DNA of 64,000 bases, taken from NCBI RefSeq assembly GCF_039830135.1, contig NZ_CP156081.1, positions 2,156,001 through 2,220,000 of the forward strand. The letters run 5' to 3'. The notes beneath the pieces are model-generated. The model had not been told where the DNA came from, made no database searches, and worked only from the letters and a program-made list of their open reading frames with translations. Origin of the DNA: Defluviimonas sp. SAOS-178_SWC (GTDB taxonomy: Bacteria > Pseudomonadota > Alphaproteobacteria > Rhodobacterales > Rhodobacteraceae). This document shows positions 48,141 through 57,402 of the stretch, piece by piece (the stretch's first letter is position 1; every line of letters starts with the position of its first letter). The position numbers and the translations under genes were made by a program.

Positions 48141-48167
48141 AAATCCGTGCACAATCCGGCGCCAAAT
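48141..48167 (+). repeat. Shared promoter-region element, copy 2
   Basis: AAATCCGTGCA then CAATCCGGCGCCAAAT on the plus strand; see copy 1 at 44817-44841. The two copies are inverted relative to each other and bracket the three Hint genes. Confidence 0.45.
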
Positions 48168-48257
48168 CCGGTTTCGGCGCGTGATTGTTCCGGGCGCCGC
48201 AGGAGCACCTCGCAACGATTCGCCATGACGCGCCGGTCAAAACTGCAAAGGAATAAG

Positions 48258-48295
48258 ATTTGGTGCCCGAGGCGAGACTCGAACTCGCACGCCTT
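48258..48295 (-). repeat. Partial copy of tRNA-Leu 3' end (possible attachment-site remnant)
   Basis: 38 bp matching 48516-48553 with one mismatch: it covers the T-arm, 3' acceptor strand and CCA of tRNA-Leu on the minus strand, plus three flanking bases. The 5' half, anticodon and 5' acceptor strand are absent, so it is not a tRNA gene. A direct repeat of a tRNA 3' end is the classic trace of integrase-mediated insertion. Only about 220 bp lie between the copies, and they contain no integrase. Confidence 0.7.
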
Positions 48296-48518
48296 CCGTC
48301 ATATCTGGATCGTGGGCATGTATGGCTTGCCACGAGGCGGGGAAGGGAAGTTGGATCGACTTTGATCCCATCTGGATCGACGTCGAAGCCGGGCACTATG
48401 GGACATGACGAGAACGGAAGGCGATCAAACCATGATTCTCTCAAAGCGTTTTACAAAACCGGATTTTGGCGACTTTCCCGCCGTCGGTCATATCGCGAAA
48501 ACGTCAATGATTTCAATT

Positions 48519-48602
48519 TGGTGCCCGAGGCGAGACTCGAACTCGCATGCCTTGCGGCGGCGGATTTTGAATCCGCTGCGTCTACCATTCCGCCACTCGG
48601 GC
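48519..48602 (-). tRNA. tRNA-Leu (anticodon CAA)
   Basis: Minus strand. Acceptor GCCCGAG pairs with CTCGGGC (7/7); the anticodon stem-loop GCGGA-TTCAAAA-TCCGC gives anticodon CAA; there is a long class II variable arm and the T-loop GTTCGAGTC. Discriminator A and encoded CCA are present (48519-48522). It decodes UUG. Confidence 0.95.
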
Positions 48603-48613
48603 CACCGGAACGC

Positions 48614-48642
48614 GGTCTAGCGCTCCGCCGGCGCCAAGACAA
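48614..48642 (-). promoter_or_regulatory. Possible promoter of tRNA-Leu
   Basis: TTGTCT (48637-48642) and TAGACC (48614-48619) on the minus strand, 17 bp apart, 12 bp before the tRNA 5' end. Match to consensus is modest. Confidence 0.4.
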
Positions 48643-48656
48643 GAGCCTTGAACCGC

Positions 48657-49499
48657 TCAGAGTTCGGTGGCGCTGAACGTGTCACATGCGCCGATGGAGC
48701 CGCTCTGATATCCGGCCGCGAACCAGCGCTGGCGCTGCTCCGAGGTGCCATGCGTGAACGTGTGCGGCATCGGGCGCTGTCCGGCATTGCGTTGGAGCGT
48801 GTCGTCGCCGATCTGTTTCGCGGCATTCATGGCCTCGGCCACGTCGCCCGCTTCGATCGAGCCGAAGCGTTCGTTCGCATGCCGTGCCCAGACGCCCGAG
48901 AAGCAATCCGCCTGCAACTCGATCCGGACCGAGATCGCGTTCGACTCGGCCTCGCTCGACTGCTGGCGGATCCTGTTCGCCTCGCCGAGGATACCAAGCT
49001 CGTCCTGAACATGGTGGGCAATCTCGTGGGCCACCACGTAGGCGGCGGCGAAGTCGCCCCCGGCGCCAAGGCGCTGGGCCAGCGTGGCGAAGAAGTCGGT
49101 GTCGAGATAGGCCTTCTTGTCGAGCGGACAGTAGAAGGGCCCGGTCGCCCCCGATGCATTTCCGCAAGGCGACTGCGTCACTTGCTTGAAGAGAACGAGC
49201 GTCACCGGCTCGTAGGTCGCGCCAAGTTCCCGGGTAAAGATCTCGCCCCAGACATCCTCGGTATCGGCGAGCGTGACCGAGACGAAATCGGCCGCGCGCA
49301 TGTCGGCCTCGGTCAGATCGACATTCTGGGTGCCGCCGATGGGCGCGCCCGTCAAGAGCGGCGTCACGTCGATGCCGAGGAAGTAACCGATCGCCAGCAC
49401 CGCGAGCATCCCGCCAAGCCCCAGACCGCCGGCGCGGCCCGCGCTCATCCGGCGCCGGTCCTCGATGTTGCGACTGCCGCGACGTCCTTGCCACTTCAT
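48657..49499 (-). CDS. YpfJ-type neutral zinc metallopeptidase
   Basis: 280 residues. A signal-anchor helix lies at about 24-42, followed by a periplasmic domain with the zinc motif HEIAHH (His158, Glu159, His162) and the downstream ELQADCFSGVWARHA segment supplying the third ligand. Two Cys (SPCGN, PFYCP) probably form a disulfide. The family is widespread but its substrates are unknown. Stands alone between tRNA-Leu and the divergent YqaA gene. Confidence 0.92.
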   Translation of the reverse strand: MKWQGRRGSRNIEDRRRMSAGRAGGLGLGGMLAVLAIGYFLGIDVTPLLTGAPIGGTQNVDLTEADMRAADFVSVTLADTEDVWGEIFTRELGATYEPVTLVLFKQVTQSPCGNASGATGPFYCPLDKKAYLDTDFFATLAQRLGAGGDFAAAYVVAHEIAHHVQDELGILGEANRIRQQSSEAESNAISVRIELQADCFSGVWARHANERFGSIEAGDVAEAMNAAKQIGDDTLQRNAGQRPMPHTFTHGTSEQRQRWFAAGYQSGSIGACDTFSATEL

Positions 49500-49637
49500 G
49501 CGAAAGCCCCCCGAAACGGCCTGTTACCACGAACGCCAAAACACTAACCTGTTATCGGCGACCCCGAAAGACCCGACGCGCTTGACGCCGGCCCAGCCGC
49601 ATGGCCTAAGGGCGCGGGGCATTTCGGGCAGGTTTGG

Positions 49638-50216
49638 ATGATCCGCGCACTCTACGACTGGACGATGCGGCTGGCCGACCATCCGCGCTCACTCAGGGCG
49701 CTCGGTGTCGTGTCCTTCGTGGAAAGCTCCTTCTTCCCGATCCCGCCCGACGTCCTGATGGTGCCGATGATCATCGCGCGTCCGTCTCGCGCCTGGGTGA
49801 TCGCCACGGTGGCGCTCGTCACCTCGGTTCTCGGCGGCTTGCTCGGCTATCTCATCGGCGCGGTGCTCTGGGATGCGGTGGGCCAGCCGATCCTCGAATT
49901 CTACGGCAAGACCGACGCGGCGGACGACTTCGCGGCCCGCTTCAACGACTACGGCGCCTGGGCGGTGCTGATCGCGGGCATCACGCCGTTTCCCTTCAAG
50001 GTGATCACCATCATGTCGGGCTGGACCGGCCTGTCGCTGCCCATCTTCATCGCCTCGGCCATCGTCGCGCGCGGCATCCGCTTCTTCGTCGTCGCCGGTC
50101 TCTTGTGGCAATTCGGCGCGCCCATGCGCGATTTCATCGAGCGCCGGCTCGGACTTGTGTTCACGCTGTTCATGACCCTTCTGATCGGCGGATTTGCCCT
50201 GGTGAAGTACCTATGA
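49638..50216 (+). CDS. YqaA/DedA-type membrane protein (VTT domain)
   Basis: 192 residues with four to five hydrophobic segments and the DedA/VTT core: FVESSFFPIPPDVLMVPMI, GGLLGYLIGAVLWDAVGQPIL and ITPFPFKVITIMSG. VTT proteins are linked to lipid scrambling and membrane homeostasis. The stop overlaps dsbB as ATGA. Confidence 0.92.
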   Translation: MIRALYDWTMRLADHPRSLRALGVVSFVESSFFPIPPDVLMVPMIIARPSRAWVIATVALVTSVLGGLLGYLIGAVLWDAVGQPILEFYGKTDAADDFAARFNDYGAWAVLIAGITPFPFKVITIMSGWTGLSLPIFIASAIVARGIRFFVVAGLLWQFGAPMRDFIERRLGLVFTLFMTLLIGGFALVKYL

Positions 50217-50668
50217 CGTCGCGCCGCCTCATCCTGCTTGTCGCCGGCGGGTCCGCCGCCCTGCTCCTCGGGGCGTTCTTCTTCCAAATGCTCGGTTACG
50301 CGCCCTGCAAGCTCTGCCTCTGGCAGCGCTGGCCGCATGGCGCGGCGATCCTCATCGGCGCCGCGATCATCGCCACCGGCTGGCGCGCGCTTGCCTGGGC
50401 AGGCGCGGCGGCGGCGGCGCTGACCGGCGGGATCGGGATCTACCACGCCGGCGTGGAACAGGGTTGGTGGCCCGGCCCCGATACCTGCACGTCCGGCGGC
50501 GACCTTGCCGGCTCGGCCGAGGATCTCCTGAACCAGATCATGGACGCGCCGCTCATCCGCTGCGACGAGATCGCCTGGAGTTTCGCCGGCCTCTCGATGG
50601 CCTCTTGGAACGCGATCCTCTCCTTCGCGCTCGTCGCGATCTGGATTGCCGCCGCCCGCCGCGCCTGA
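50213..50668 (+). CDS. dsbB: Disulfide bond formation protein B
   Basis: 151 residues with four TM helices. The first periplasmic loop has Cys32-Lys-Leu-Cys35 and the second loop has Cys92 and Cys117, the full DsbB cysteine set. DsbB reoxidises DsbA and passes electrons to quinone. Coupled to the YqaA gene by a four-base overlap. Confidence 0.93.
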   Translation: MTSRRLILLVAGGSAALLLGAFFFQMLGYAPCKLCLWQRWPHGAAILIGAAIIATGWRALAWAGAAAAALTGGIGIYHAGVEQGWWPGPDTCTSGGDLAGSAEDLLNQIMDAPLIRCDEIAWSFAGLSMASWNAILSFALVAIWIAAARRA

Positions 50669-50686
50669 CGGCGGGGCTCGCGCGGC

Positions 50687-51127
50687 CTAGCGCCGTCCGG
50701 CCCGGCGCGTGGACAGCAAAAGGCTCGTCTCGCTCGCCAGAACCCCCTCGTAACCGCGCACCTTCAGAAGCACCGCGTCCAACTCCTCCAGCGTCCGGGT
50801 GCCGAGTTCCGCGATCAGGTCCCAGCGGCCATTGGTCGAATGCACCGCCGTCACCTCCGGCAGGCCGGAAAGCCGCGCGATGATCCGCTCGGTTCCGCGC
50901 CCCTCGATCGCGATCATCATCAGCCCCCGCACCGGCATCGCCGTCACGTCGCCACGGGTGACGACGGTAAAGCCCTGGATCTCGCCGCGCGCCTGCAATC
51001 GCTCCATTCGCGCCGTCACTGTCGCCCGCGCGAGGCCGAGCTGCGCCGCGAGATCGGAGAAGGAGGCCCGCCCGTCGCGCCTGAGAGCAGCGATCAGGGC
51101 CTGATCGGTATCGTCCAGATCGCTCAT
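50687..51127 (-). CDS. Lrp/AsnC-family transcriptional regulator
   Basis: 146 residues: an N-terminal winged helix (LDDTDQALIAALRRDGRASFSDLAAQLGLARATVTARMERL) and a C-terminal RAM ligand domain. Such regulators respond to amino acids. It is divergent from arginase with a 114-bp spacer, so arginine or ornithine is the likely effector, as for PutR/ArgR-type local regulators in alphaproteobacteria. Confidence 0.92.
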   Translation of the reverse strand: MSDLDDTDQALIAALRRDGRASFSDLAAQLGLARATVTARMERLQARGEIQGFTVVTRGDVTAMPVRGLMMIAIEGRGTERIIARLSGLPEVTAVHSTNGRWDLIAELGTRTLEELDAVLLKVRGYEGVLASETSLLLSTRRAGRR

Positions 51128-51241
51128 TCTTCCCGCCGTTTTGTCAATTCACTTGCGCAATCTGATAATAGCGGCGCTTTCCTCCGGCGCAATCCGGCAA
51201 GAGACTCGTATCACCCGAATCCCGAACCGAGCAGACGAGCC

Positions 51242-52168
51242 ATGACCCAGACCACGATCCTGATCGGCGCGCCGATCGACAGCGGCCAGAAACGCGAAGG
51301 TTGCCTGATGGGCCCCGCCGCCTACCGCGTCGCCGGGCTGGCGCAAAGCCTCGAGGCGCTTGGCCGGCCGGTCGCGGACTGGGGCGACGTGCCGCCGGCA
51401 CCGTTCCGCGACGCCGCCTGCCCCAACCCGGCGGTCCATCACCTGAACGAGACCGTCGCCTGGACCGAGGCCCTTGCCGCCTGCGCGGAGGAGGCGATGG
51501 GCCAGGGCCTGCCGATCTTCCTCGGCGGGGACCATTCGCTCTCGCTCGGCTCGGTCGCCGGCGTCGCCGCCCATGCGGCGAAGGCGAGCCGGCCGCTCTT
51601 CGTCCTCTGGCTCGACGCCCATTCGGACTACCACACGCCGCTCACAACCCAGTCCGGCAACCTCCACGGCACGCCCGTCGCCTACATCGCCGGGCGCGGC
51701 GGCTTCGACGCCTTCCCGCCCTTCCCCGCGCCGGTCCCGGCCGAGCGGATCTGTCTCTACGGCATCCGCTCCGTCGACAGCGCCGAACATTCCGGCCTTC
51801 TCGAAAGCGACGCCACGATCTGCGATATGCGAGTCCTTGATGAGCGCGGCATCGTCGCCCCCTTGCGCGAATTCCTCGACCGGGTGCGCGCCGCGAACGG
51901 CTTTCTCCACGTCTCCCTCGACGTCGATTTTCTCGACCCCTCTATTGCGCCAGCCGTCGGCACCACAGTCCCCGGCGGCACCACCTTCCGCGAGGCGCAT
52001 CTGGTGATGGAGCACTTGCACGAAAGCGGCCTCGTCACTTCGCTCGACCTCGTGGAGCTCAACCCCTTCCTCGACGAACGCGGTCGCACCGCCCGCCTGA
52101 TGGTCGACCTCGTCGGCTCCCTGATGGGCCGCAAGGTCTTCGACCGCCCGACCCGGAGCTTTGGATAA
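51242..52168 (+). CDS. rocF: Arginase
   Basis: 308 residues of the ureohydrolase family with all manganese motifs: FLGGDHSLSLG, WLDAHSDYHT, and HVSLDVDFLDP. The substrate loop SGNLHGTP and the length are of arginase rather than agmatinase. It hydrolyses arginine to ornithine and urea. It shares one base with the next start (TAATG) and is fed to ornithine cyclodeaminase. Confidence 0.94.
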   Translation: MTQTTILIGAPIDSGQKREGCLMGPAAYRVAGLAQSLEALGRPVADWGDVPPAPFRDAACPNPAVHHLNETVAWTEALAACAEEAMGQGLPIFLGGDHSLSLGSVAGVAAHAAKASRPLFVLWLDAHSDYHTPLTTQSGNLHGTPVAYIAGRGGFDAFPPFPAPVPAERICLYGIRSVDSAEHSGLLESDATICDMRVLDERGIVAPLREFLDRVRAANGFLHVSLDVDFLDPSIAPAVGTTVPGGTTFREAHLVMEHLHESGLVTSLDLVELNPFLDERGRTARLMVDLVGSLMGRKVFDRPTRSFG

Positions 52169-53211
52169 TGAGCCTAAACATCGTTCCTTTCGTTAGTGTC
52201 GACAACATGATGAAGCTCGTTCATCATCTTGGTCCCGAGCGCATGATGACCGAGATCGCGGCCTATATCGAGGCGGATTTCCGGCGCTGGGAGAGCTTCG
52301 ACAAGACGCCGCGCGTCGCATCGCATTCCGATGTCGGCGTGATCGAACTCATGCCCACCTCGGACGGCGAGATGTACGGCTTCAAATATGTGAACGGTCA
52401 TCCGAAGAACACCCGCGAGGGGCTTCAGACCGTCACCGCCTTCGGCCTTCTGGCCGAGGTCCAGACCGGCTACCCGATCCTCCTGACCGAGATGACGATC
52501 CTGACCGCGCTCCGCACCGCCGCAATGTCGGCGCTTGCCGCGAAACACCTCGCGCCCGAGGGGGCAACCACGATGGCGCTGATCGGAAACGGCGCGCAGG
52601 CGGAATTCCAGGCGCTGGCCTTCCGCGCGATCTGCGGCGTGACCCATGTCCGGCTTTACGATTCCGACCCCGCCGCCACCCGGAAATGCATAAGGAATCT
52701 CGCCGGTTCCGGTCTGACCCTCACCCCCTGCACGAGCGCGGAGGAGGCGATGGAAGGCGCCGAGATCATCACCACCTGTACCGCCGACAAGCAACTCGCC
52801 ACGATTCTCACCGACAACATGGTCGGCCCCGGCACACATATCAACGCGGTCGGTGGCGACTGCCCCGGCAAGACCGAGCTGCACCACGACATCCTCCTGC
52901 GTTCCGCGATCTTCGTCGAATACCCGCCCCAGACCCGGATCGAGGGCGAGATCCAGCAACTCGCCCCCGACCACCCCGTCACCGAACTCTGGCAGGTCAT
53001 CACCGGGCAGGCGGAGGGCCGCACCGATGCCCGCCAGATCACGCTTTTCGACAGCGTCGGCTTCGCGATCGAGGATTTCTCCGCGCTCCGCTACGTCCAC
53101 GACCAGCTCAAGACCCTGCCCTACAGCGAACCCCTCGACATGATCGCCGACCCCGACGACCCGCGCGATCTTTACGGCATGCTCCTGCGCGCCAAGGCCA
53201 AGGCGGCCTGA
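52168..53211 (+). CDS. ocd: Ornithine cyclodeaminase
   Basis: 347 residues. The NAD-binding segment MALIGNGAQAEFQALAF and the active-site GGDCPGKTELH (the catalytic Asp) fit ornithine cyclodeaminase of the mu-crystallin family, which converts ornithine to proline and ammonia. With arginase this gives a two-step arginine to proline route. Confidence 0.95.
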   Translation: MSLNIVPFVSVDNMMKLVHHLGPERMMTEIAAYIEADFRRWESFDKTPRVASHSDVGVIELMPTSDGEMYGFKYVNGHPKNTREGLQTVTAFGLLAEVQTGYPILLTEMTILTALRTAAMSALAAKHLAPEGATTMALIGNGAQAEFQALAFRAICGVTHVRLYDSDPAATRKCIRNLAGSGLTLTPCTSAEEAMEGAEIITTCTADKQLATILTDNMVGPGTHINAVGGDCPGKTELHHDILLRSAIFVEYPPQTRIEGEIQQLAPDHPVTELWQVITGQAEGRTDARQITLFDSVGFAIEDFSALRYVHDQLKTLPYSEPLDMIADPDDPRDLYGMLLRAKAKAA

Positions 53212-53226
53212 CGGCTCTTTCATCTT

Positions 53227-53265
53227 GCTCGAAATACCTCGGGGGTGCGGGGGCAGCGCCCCCGC
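53227..53265. repeat. Short intergenic hairpin repeat, copy 2
   Basis: GCTCGAAATACCTCGGGGG followed by the stem GCGGGGGC, loop AGC, GCCCCCGC (53247-53265). Same layout as 13893-13933. It lies between ocd and guaA, 16 bp after the ocd stop. Confidence 0.6.
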
Positions 53266-53316
53266 CCGGCTCCAAACCCGCTTGCGCAGCGCGGGCCAAA
53301 ACCCTATTCCCCGGCC

Positions 53317-54876
53317 ATGACACACGCGCATCAACGCCTTCTCATCATCGACTTCGGCAGCCAGGTCACGCAACTCATCGCGCGCCGGCTGAGGGAATTG
53401 AACGTCTATTGCGAAATCCACCCCTTCAACCGAGTGGACGACGCCTTCCTGAAGGACTTCGCCCCGAAGGCGGTGATCTTCTCCGGTGGCCCCGCCTCGG
53501 TCTTCGCCGACGGCGCGCCGATGCCGCCCGCAAGCGTCTTCGACCTCGGCGTGCCGATCCTCGGCATCTGCTACGGCCAGCAGGTGATGATGCATCTCCT
53601 CGGCGGCAAGGTGGAGCGCGGCCACGGCACTGCCGAGTTCGGCCGCGCCTATGTCACCCCGGCTGACGACAAGCTCGCTATCCTCGACGGCTGGTTCGAG
53701 GGCGGCCGCGAGCAGGTCTGGATGAGCCACGGCGACCACGTCTCGAAGATCGCGCCGGGCTTTCAGGTCTACGGCACCTCGCCCAACGCGCCCTTCGCGA
53801 TCACCGCCGACCCGAAGCGGCATTTCTACGCCGTCCAGTTCCATCCCGAAGTCCACCACACCCCTAAGGGCGCGAAGCTTTACGAGAACTTCGTGCGTCT
53901 TGCCGGATTCACCGGCGACTGGACGATGGGTGCCTACCGCGAGGACGCGATCGAGAAGATCCGCGCCCAGGTCGGCGACCAGAAGGTGATCTGCGGCCTG
54001 TCCGGCGGTGTCGACAGTTCCGTCGCCGCGGTCCTCATCCATGAGGCAATCGGCGACCAGCTCACTTGCGTCTTCGTCGATCACGGGCTTCTGCGCCTTG
54101 GCGAGGCGGAAGAAGTCGTGACCATGTTTCGCGACACCTACAACATCCCGCTGATCCATGCCGACGAAAGTGATCTCTTCCTTGGCGCGCTCGAAGGCGT
54201 CTCGGACCCGGAAGTGAAGCGCAAGACCATCGGCAAGCTCTTCATCGACGTCTTCCAGAAGCACGCTCACGAGGTCGGCGGCGCGACCTTCCTCGCGCAG
54301 GGCACGCTCTACCCGGACGTGATCGAAAGCGTCAGCTTCTCGGGCGGGCCCTCGGTCACGATCAAGTCGCACCACAATGTCGGCGGCCTGCCGGAGAAGA
54401 TGGGCATGAAGCTTGTCGAACCCCTGCGGGAACTCTTCAAGGACGAGGTCCGCGCCCTTGGCTGCGAACTTGGCCTGCCGGACAAGTTCATCGGCCGCCA
54501 CCCCTTCCCCGGCCCCGGCCTTGCCATCCGTTGCCCGGGCGAGATCACGCGCGAAAAGCTCGACATCCTGAGGAAGGCCGACGCGGTCTATATCGACCAG
54601 ATCCGCAAGCACGGGCTTTACGACGAGATCTGGCAGGCCTTCGTGGCGATCCTGCCGGTCAGGACCGTGGGCGTCATGGGCGACTACCGCACCTATGACT
54701 ATGCCTGCTCCCTGCGCGCGGTGACGAGTGTCGACGGCATGACGGCGGATTACTACCCCTTCACCCACGACTTTCTCGGCGAGACCGCGACGCGGATCAT
54801 CAACGAGGTGCAGGGCATCAACCGGGTGATGTACGATGTGACATCGAAGCCCCCCGGCACGATCGAGATGGAGTAA
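53317..54876 (+). CDS. guaA: GMP synthase (glutamine-hydrolysing)
   Basis: 519 residues. The class I glutamine amidotransferase domain has the catalytic triad Cys85 (GICYGQQ), His176 and Glu178 (FHPEVHHT). The ATP-pyrophosphatase P-loop is SGGVDSS (229-235). The C-terminal dimerisation domain ends KPPGTIEME. It converts XMP to GMP. I chose ATG 53317; upstream frame is the intergenic repeat. Confidence 0.97.
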   Translation: MTHAHQRLLIIDFGSQVTQLIARRLRELNVYCEIHPFNRVDDAFLKDFAPKAVIFSGGPASVFADGAPMPPASVFDLGVPILGICYGQQVMMHLLGGKVERGHGTAEFGRAYVTPADDKLAILDGWFEGGREQVWMSHGDHVSKIAPGFQVYGTSPNAPFAITADPKRHFYAVQFHPEVHHTPKGAKLYENFVRLAGFTGDWTMGAYREDAIEKIRAQVGDQKVICGLSGGVDSSVAAVLIHEAIGDQLTCVFVDHGLLRLGEAEEVVTMFRDTYNIPLIHADESDLFLGALEGVSDPEVKRKTIGKLFIDVFQKHAHEVGGATFLAQGTLYPDVIESVSFSGGPSVTIKSHHNVGGLPEKMGMKLVEPLRELFKDEVRALGCELGLPDKFIGRHPFPGPGLAIRCPGEITREKLDILRKADAVYIDQIRKHGLYDEIWQAFVAILPVRTVGVMGDYRTYDYACSLRAVTSVDGMTADYYPFTHDFLGETATRIINEVQGINRVMYDVTSKPPGTIEME

Positions 54877-54885
54877 TTCTTTCCG

Positions 54886-54911
54886 CGCGGCGCCGGCGTC
54901 ACGGCGCCGCG
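54886..54911 (+). other. GC hairpin after guaA
   Basis: CGCGGCGCCG (54886-54895), loop GCGTCA, CGGCGCCGCG (54902-54911): a perfect ten-pair stem ten bases past the stop. No T-run follows, so a terminator is uncertain. Confidence 0.5.
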
Positions 54912-55170
54912 TCGCGCCACCTTCGCGGCCCACCCGGCGCCCGCGCCCGAGGTGGATTCGCGGCGGTTGCCCCTACTCCCGGCGGCACGGTCCCGCTTGT
55001 TGCCCGTTCCCTTCTGTCGCTCTTACCCGGATCGCCGCGCCGGGTCTGGAATACCGCCACTGCGGTATCCGGACCTTCGTGCTAGACTGCCCCCATTCCA
55101 TATCTATCTTTTGCGTTTTCGTGTTTCACGCGCCAGCTTCGGCGCCCTTCAATTTCGAAGAGGTGAATTC

Positions 55171-57402
55171 ATGGGCGACAGCATTCGGGATCGTTTTGAT
55201 CTTCTGACCGAAAACCTCCTCGCGGACGGCAACCTCAAGGTCAAGTATCTCTTCACGTCGATCATCGACATGGAGGTGACCCAGGCGATCCAGTACAAGG
55301 ACGCGCACCGCCACCTGACCGACCCGGCCGACCGTCAACCCGACAATGCCGTGCCCCTGGTGCGCGGCAAGCCGGCCTGGGTCCGGGTCTATGTGACGAG
55401 TTATTTCGGTCCGGCGGAGGTTCTGCGAGGGCATCTCAAGATCGCGCGGAGCATCGGCTGGCTTCCGGTCTTCCACGATGTCGCGACCCTCGCGGCGCAG
55501 GCGCCGGGCATCGTGACGACCGCGCATGACAGCTACGCGACCGAGCGCTCGACCCTCGGCACGACGCTGAATTTCATCATCCCGGCCGACCAGATGCACG
55601 GGAACCTGAGGCTGACGGCGGAAATCTGGCGCGACGGGACCAGCGCCGCCTCGGTCATCGACAGCCATCAGATCTCGGTGTCGGCGAACCTCGATCAGAC
55701 CTTGGCGATCCGGGGCGTCTTGATCGCCTATAACGGACCGAACGCTGCCGGTACGGCGACGCTCAATCTGGCCGCGCCGACGCTGGCCAACCTTGCGACC
55801 ACGGCGGCCTGGTCGCTGACGACGATGCCGGTCAACGCGCAAGGGCAATTCTCAAGCGCCGGCACGATCAACTGGGGCACGCCCCTGACCGGCATGGCCC
55901 TGTCGCCCGGCGGCTGTTCGCAGCAGTGGCTCGACCTCAACGCGGCCATCGCGCAGGTCCGCACGAATGACGGCAACCGCACTGATGTCATCTACTACGG
56001 GCTTTTGCCGAACGGCATTCCGATCGCCAATGTCGGCGGTTGCGCGTCGAGCGGGGTGACCAGCGGCCGTGTCGGCAATGGTGTGACCATGGCCCACGAG
56101 GTCGGGCATGCCTGCGGGTTGCCGCATGCGCCCTGCGGAACGCCGGGGGATCCGAACTATCCGGCCTATGAACCCTATGACCCGGCCGGGGTGCCGATGG
56201 CGTCCATCGGGGAATACGGTCTCGATATCAACGACGGCACGATCCGTCTCCCGAGCCGCAAAGACCTGATGTCCTATTGCGGCGGCGACTGGTTTTCCCT
56301 CTACAATTACCAGCGGCTTTTCGACAATGTCCGGCTCAACCCGGTCTGGCACCGGTTCCGGTTCCGCATCCCGGAACTCGTCGATCCGTTCCTCTGGCCG
56401 TGGGAATACCTGCCCGATCCGCCGCCGCCTTGGCTGACCCAGGACTGGAGACAGATCGTGACCGAATCCCTCGTCTCCGTCATCGCGGTCGTGGGGCCCG
56501 GCAACCGCATCGACGTCAAGTGCGTGATGAGGCTCGAAACCACCTCGCGGATCGACGGGGCCGTCACGGCATCAGGCTATGCGCTGCAGATGATCGGCGG
56601 GAACGGAACCGTCGTCGCTGAGGTGCCGCTCATGCGCCTGCCCTCTCAGGGCTGCGGCTGTGGCGGCAAGGGCGATTGCGGCTGCGACGGAGGCGGCGGC
56701 GCCAGCGACGAACGTGGCCCCTTCCTTGCGCAAGGCTTCCTGCCGGACCGCGAACCGGGCGAGGCGCTGCGCATTGTCAGATACGATGGCGACGCGACGG
56801 AACCGCGCGAGATCTGGGTGCGGAAGGCGACCAAGGCGCCGCCCAGGATCGCTGCCTTCGACGTGGCCCTCGACGGCGAGGCCGGACGGGCGAAGTGGAA
56901 AGCCGAAGGCGGCGGAGAGCAGCCGCTCGATTTCGCGATCCAGGTCTCCAAGGATGACGGCCGGTCGTGGAACAACCTCGCCGCCGGGCTCAAGGATCGC
57001 GATCTGTCGTTCGATGCAACCGGCCTTCCCGCTGGCGAGCTGACATTCCGGCTGCTGGCCCATGACGGCTTCTTTACCGCCAAGGCCACGACCGGGCCGA
57101 TCAGGATGCGGGAACGGGCGCCGGGCCTCGCGATCCTTCACCCGCGTGAGGGTTCGGCCATCGCCGCTGGTGTGCCGATGCGGCTCTGGGCTGCTGTCGA
57201 TCAGAGAAACGGCCTGCCCATTGAACCCGCGGCGTGCCGCTGGTCTCTGGACGGCAAGGAGGCGGGAACGGGTTCCGATACCTATGTCACCGCCCCCGCA
57301 CCCGGACGCCACACCGCCACGGTCAACGTCAAGACGAAGGCGGGGACCGCGAAGGCGACGGTGGCGTTCGAAACCTATCCCGATGACGACGCCCCGCGCT
57401 GA
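55171..57402 (+). CDS. Large metzincin-motif metallopeptidase-like protein
   Basis: 743 residues with no signal peptide. The zinc motif HExxHxxGxxH is complete: His309, Glu310, His313, His319 (HEVGHACGLPH), with a Met-turn DLMSY (Met367), the metzincin hallmark. An N-terminal beta-rich region (1-300) precedes it. A Cys/Gly linker with Cys495, 497, 503 and 505 follows. Residues about 525-743 look like two Ig/fibronectin-like repeats. GAGGTG lies before ATG 55171. I recognise no named family beyond the fold motif, and the substrate is unknown. The 294-bp upstream gap holds only the guaA hairpin. Confidence 0.83.
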   Translation: MGDSIRDRFDLLTENLLADGNLKVKYLFTSIIDMEVTQAIQYKDAHRHLTDPADRQPDNAVPLVRGKPAWVRVYVTSYFGPAEVLRGHLKIARSIGWLPVFHDVATLAAQAPGIVTTAHDSYATERSTLGTTLNFIIPADQMHGNLRLTAEIWRDGTSAASVIDSHQISVSANLDQTLAIRGVLIAYNGPNAAGTATLNLAAPTLANLATTAAWSLTTMPVNAQGQFSSAGTINWGTPLTGMALSPGGCSQQWLDLNAAIAQVRTNDGNRTDVIYYGLLPNGIPIANVGGCASSGVTSGRVGNGVTMAHEVGHACGLPHAPCGTPGDPNYPAYEPYDPAGVPMASIGEYGLDINDGTIRLPSRKDLMSYCGGDWFSLYNYQRLFDNVRLNPVWHRFRFRIPELVDPFLWPWEYLPDPPPPWLTQDWRQIVTESLVSVIAVVGPGNRIDVKCVMRLETTSRIDGAVTASGYALQMIGGNGTVVAEVPLMRLPSQGCGCGGKGDCGCDGGGGASDERGPFLAQGFLPDREPGEALRIVRYDGDATEPREIWVRKATKAPPRIAAFDVALDGEAGRAKWKAEGGGEQPLDFAIQVSKDDGRSWNNLAAGLKDRDLSFDATGLPAGELTFRLLAHDGFFTAKATTGPIRMRERAPGLAILHPREGSAIAAGVPMRLWAAVDQRNGLPIEPAACRWSLDGKEAGTGSDTYVTAPAPGRHTATVNVKTKAGTAKATVAFETYPDDDAPR

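Larger units (their letters stand above)
47583..48257. other. Gene-free region upstream of the Hint cluster, rich in short repeats
   Basis: No convincing coding frame. It contains the lux-box-like palindrome at 48043, GTTTC...GAAAC palindromes at 47946-47961 and 48067-48083, the 11-mer GTGATTGTTCC at 48002-48012 and again at 48181-48191, and the shared element at 48141. The density of small inverted repeats is higher than elsewhere in the window, as for a long regulatory region. Confidence 0.5.

Noticed and set aside
48258..48345. Second tRNA-Leu gene
   Set aside because: Only the 3' half is present; no 5' acceptor strand, D-arm or anticodon arm can be folded.
52174..54933. 919-codon minus-strand frame opposite ocd and guaA
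   Set aside because: Shadow of two firmly identified genes; no domain seen.
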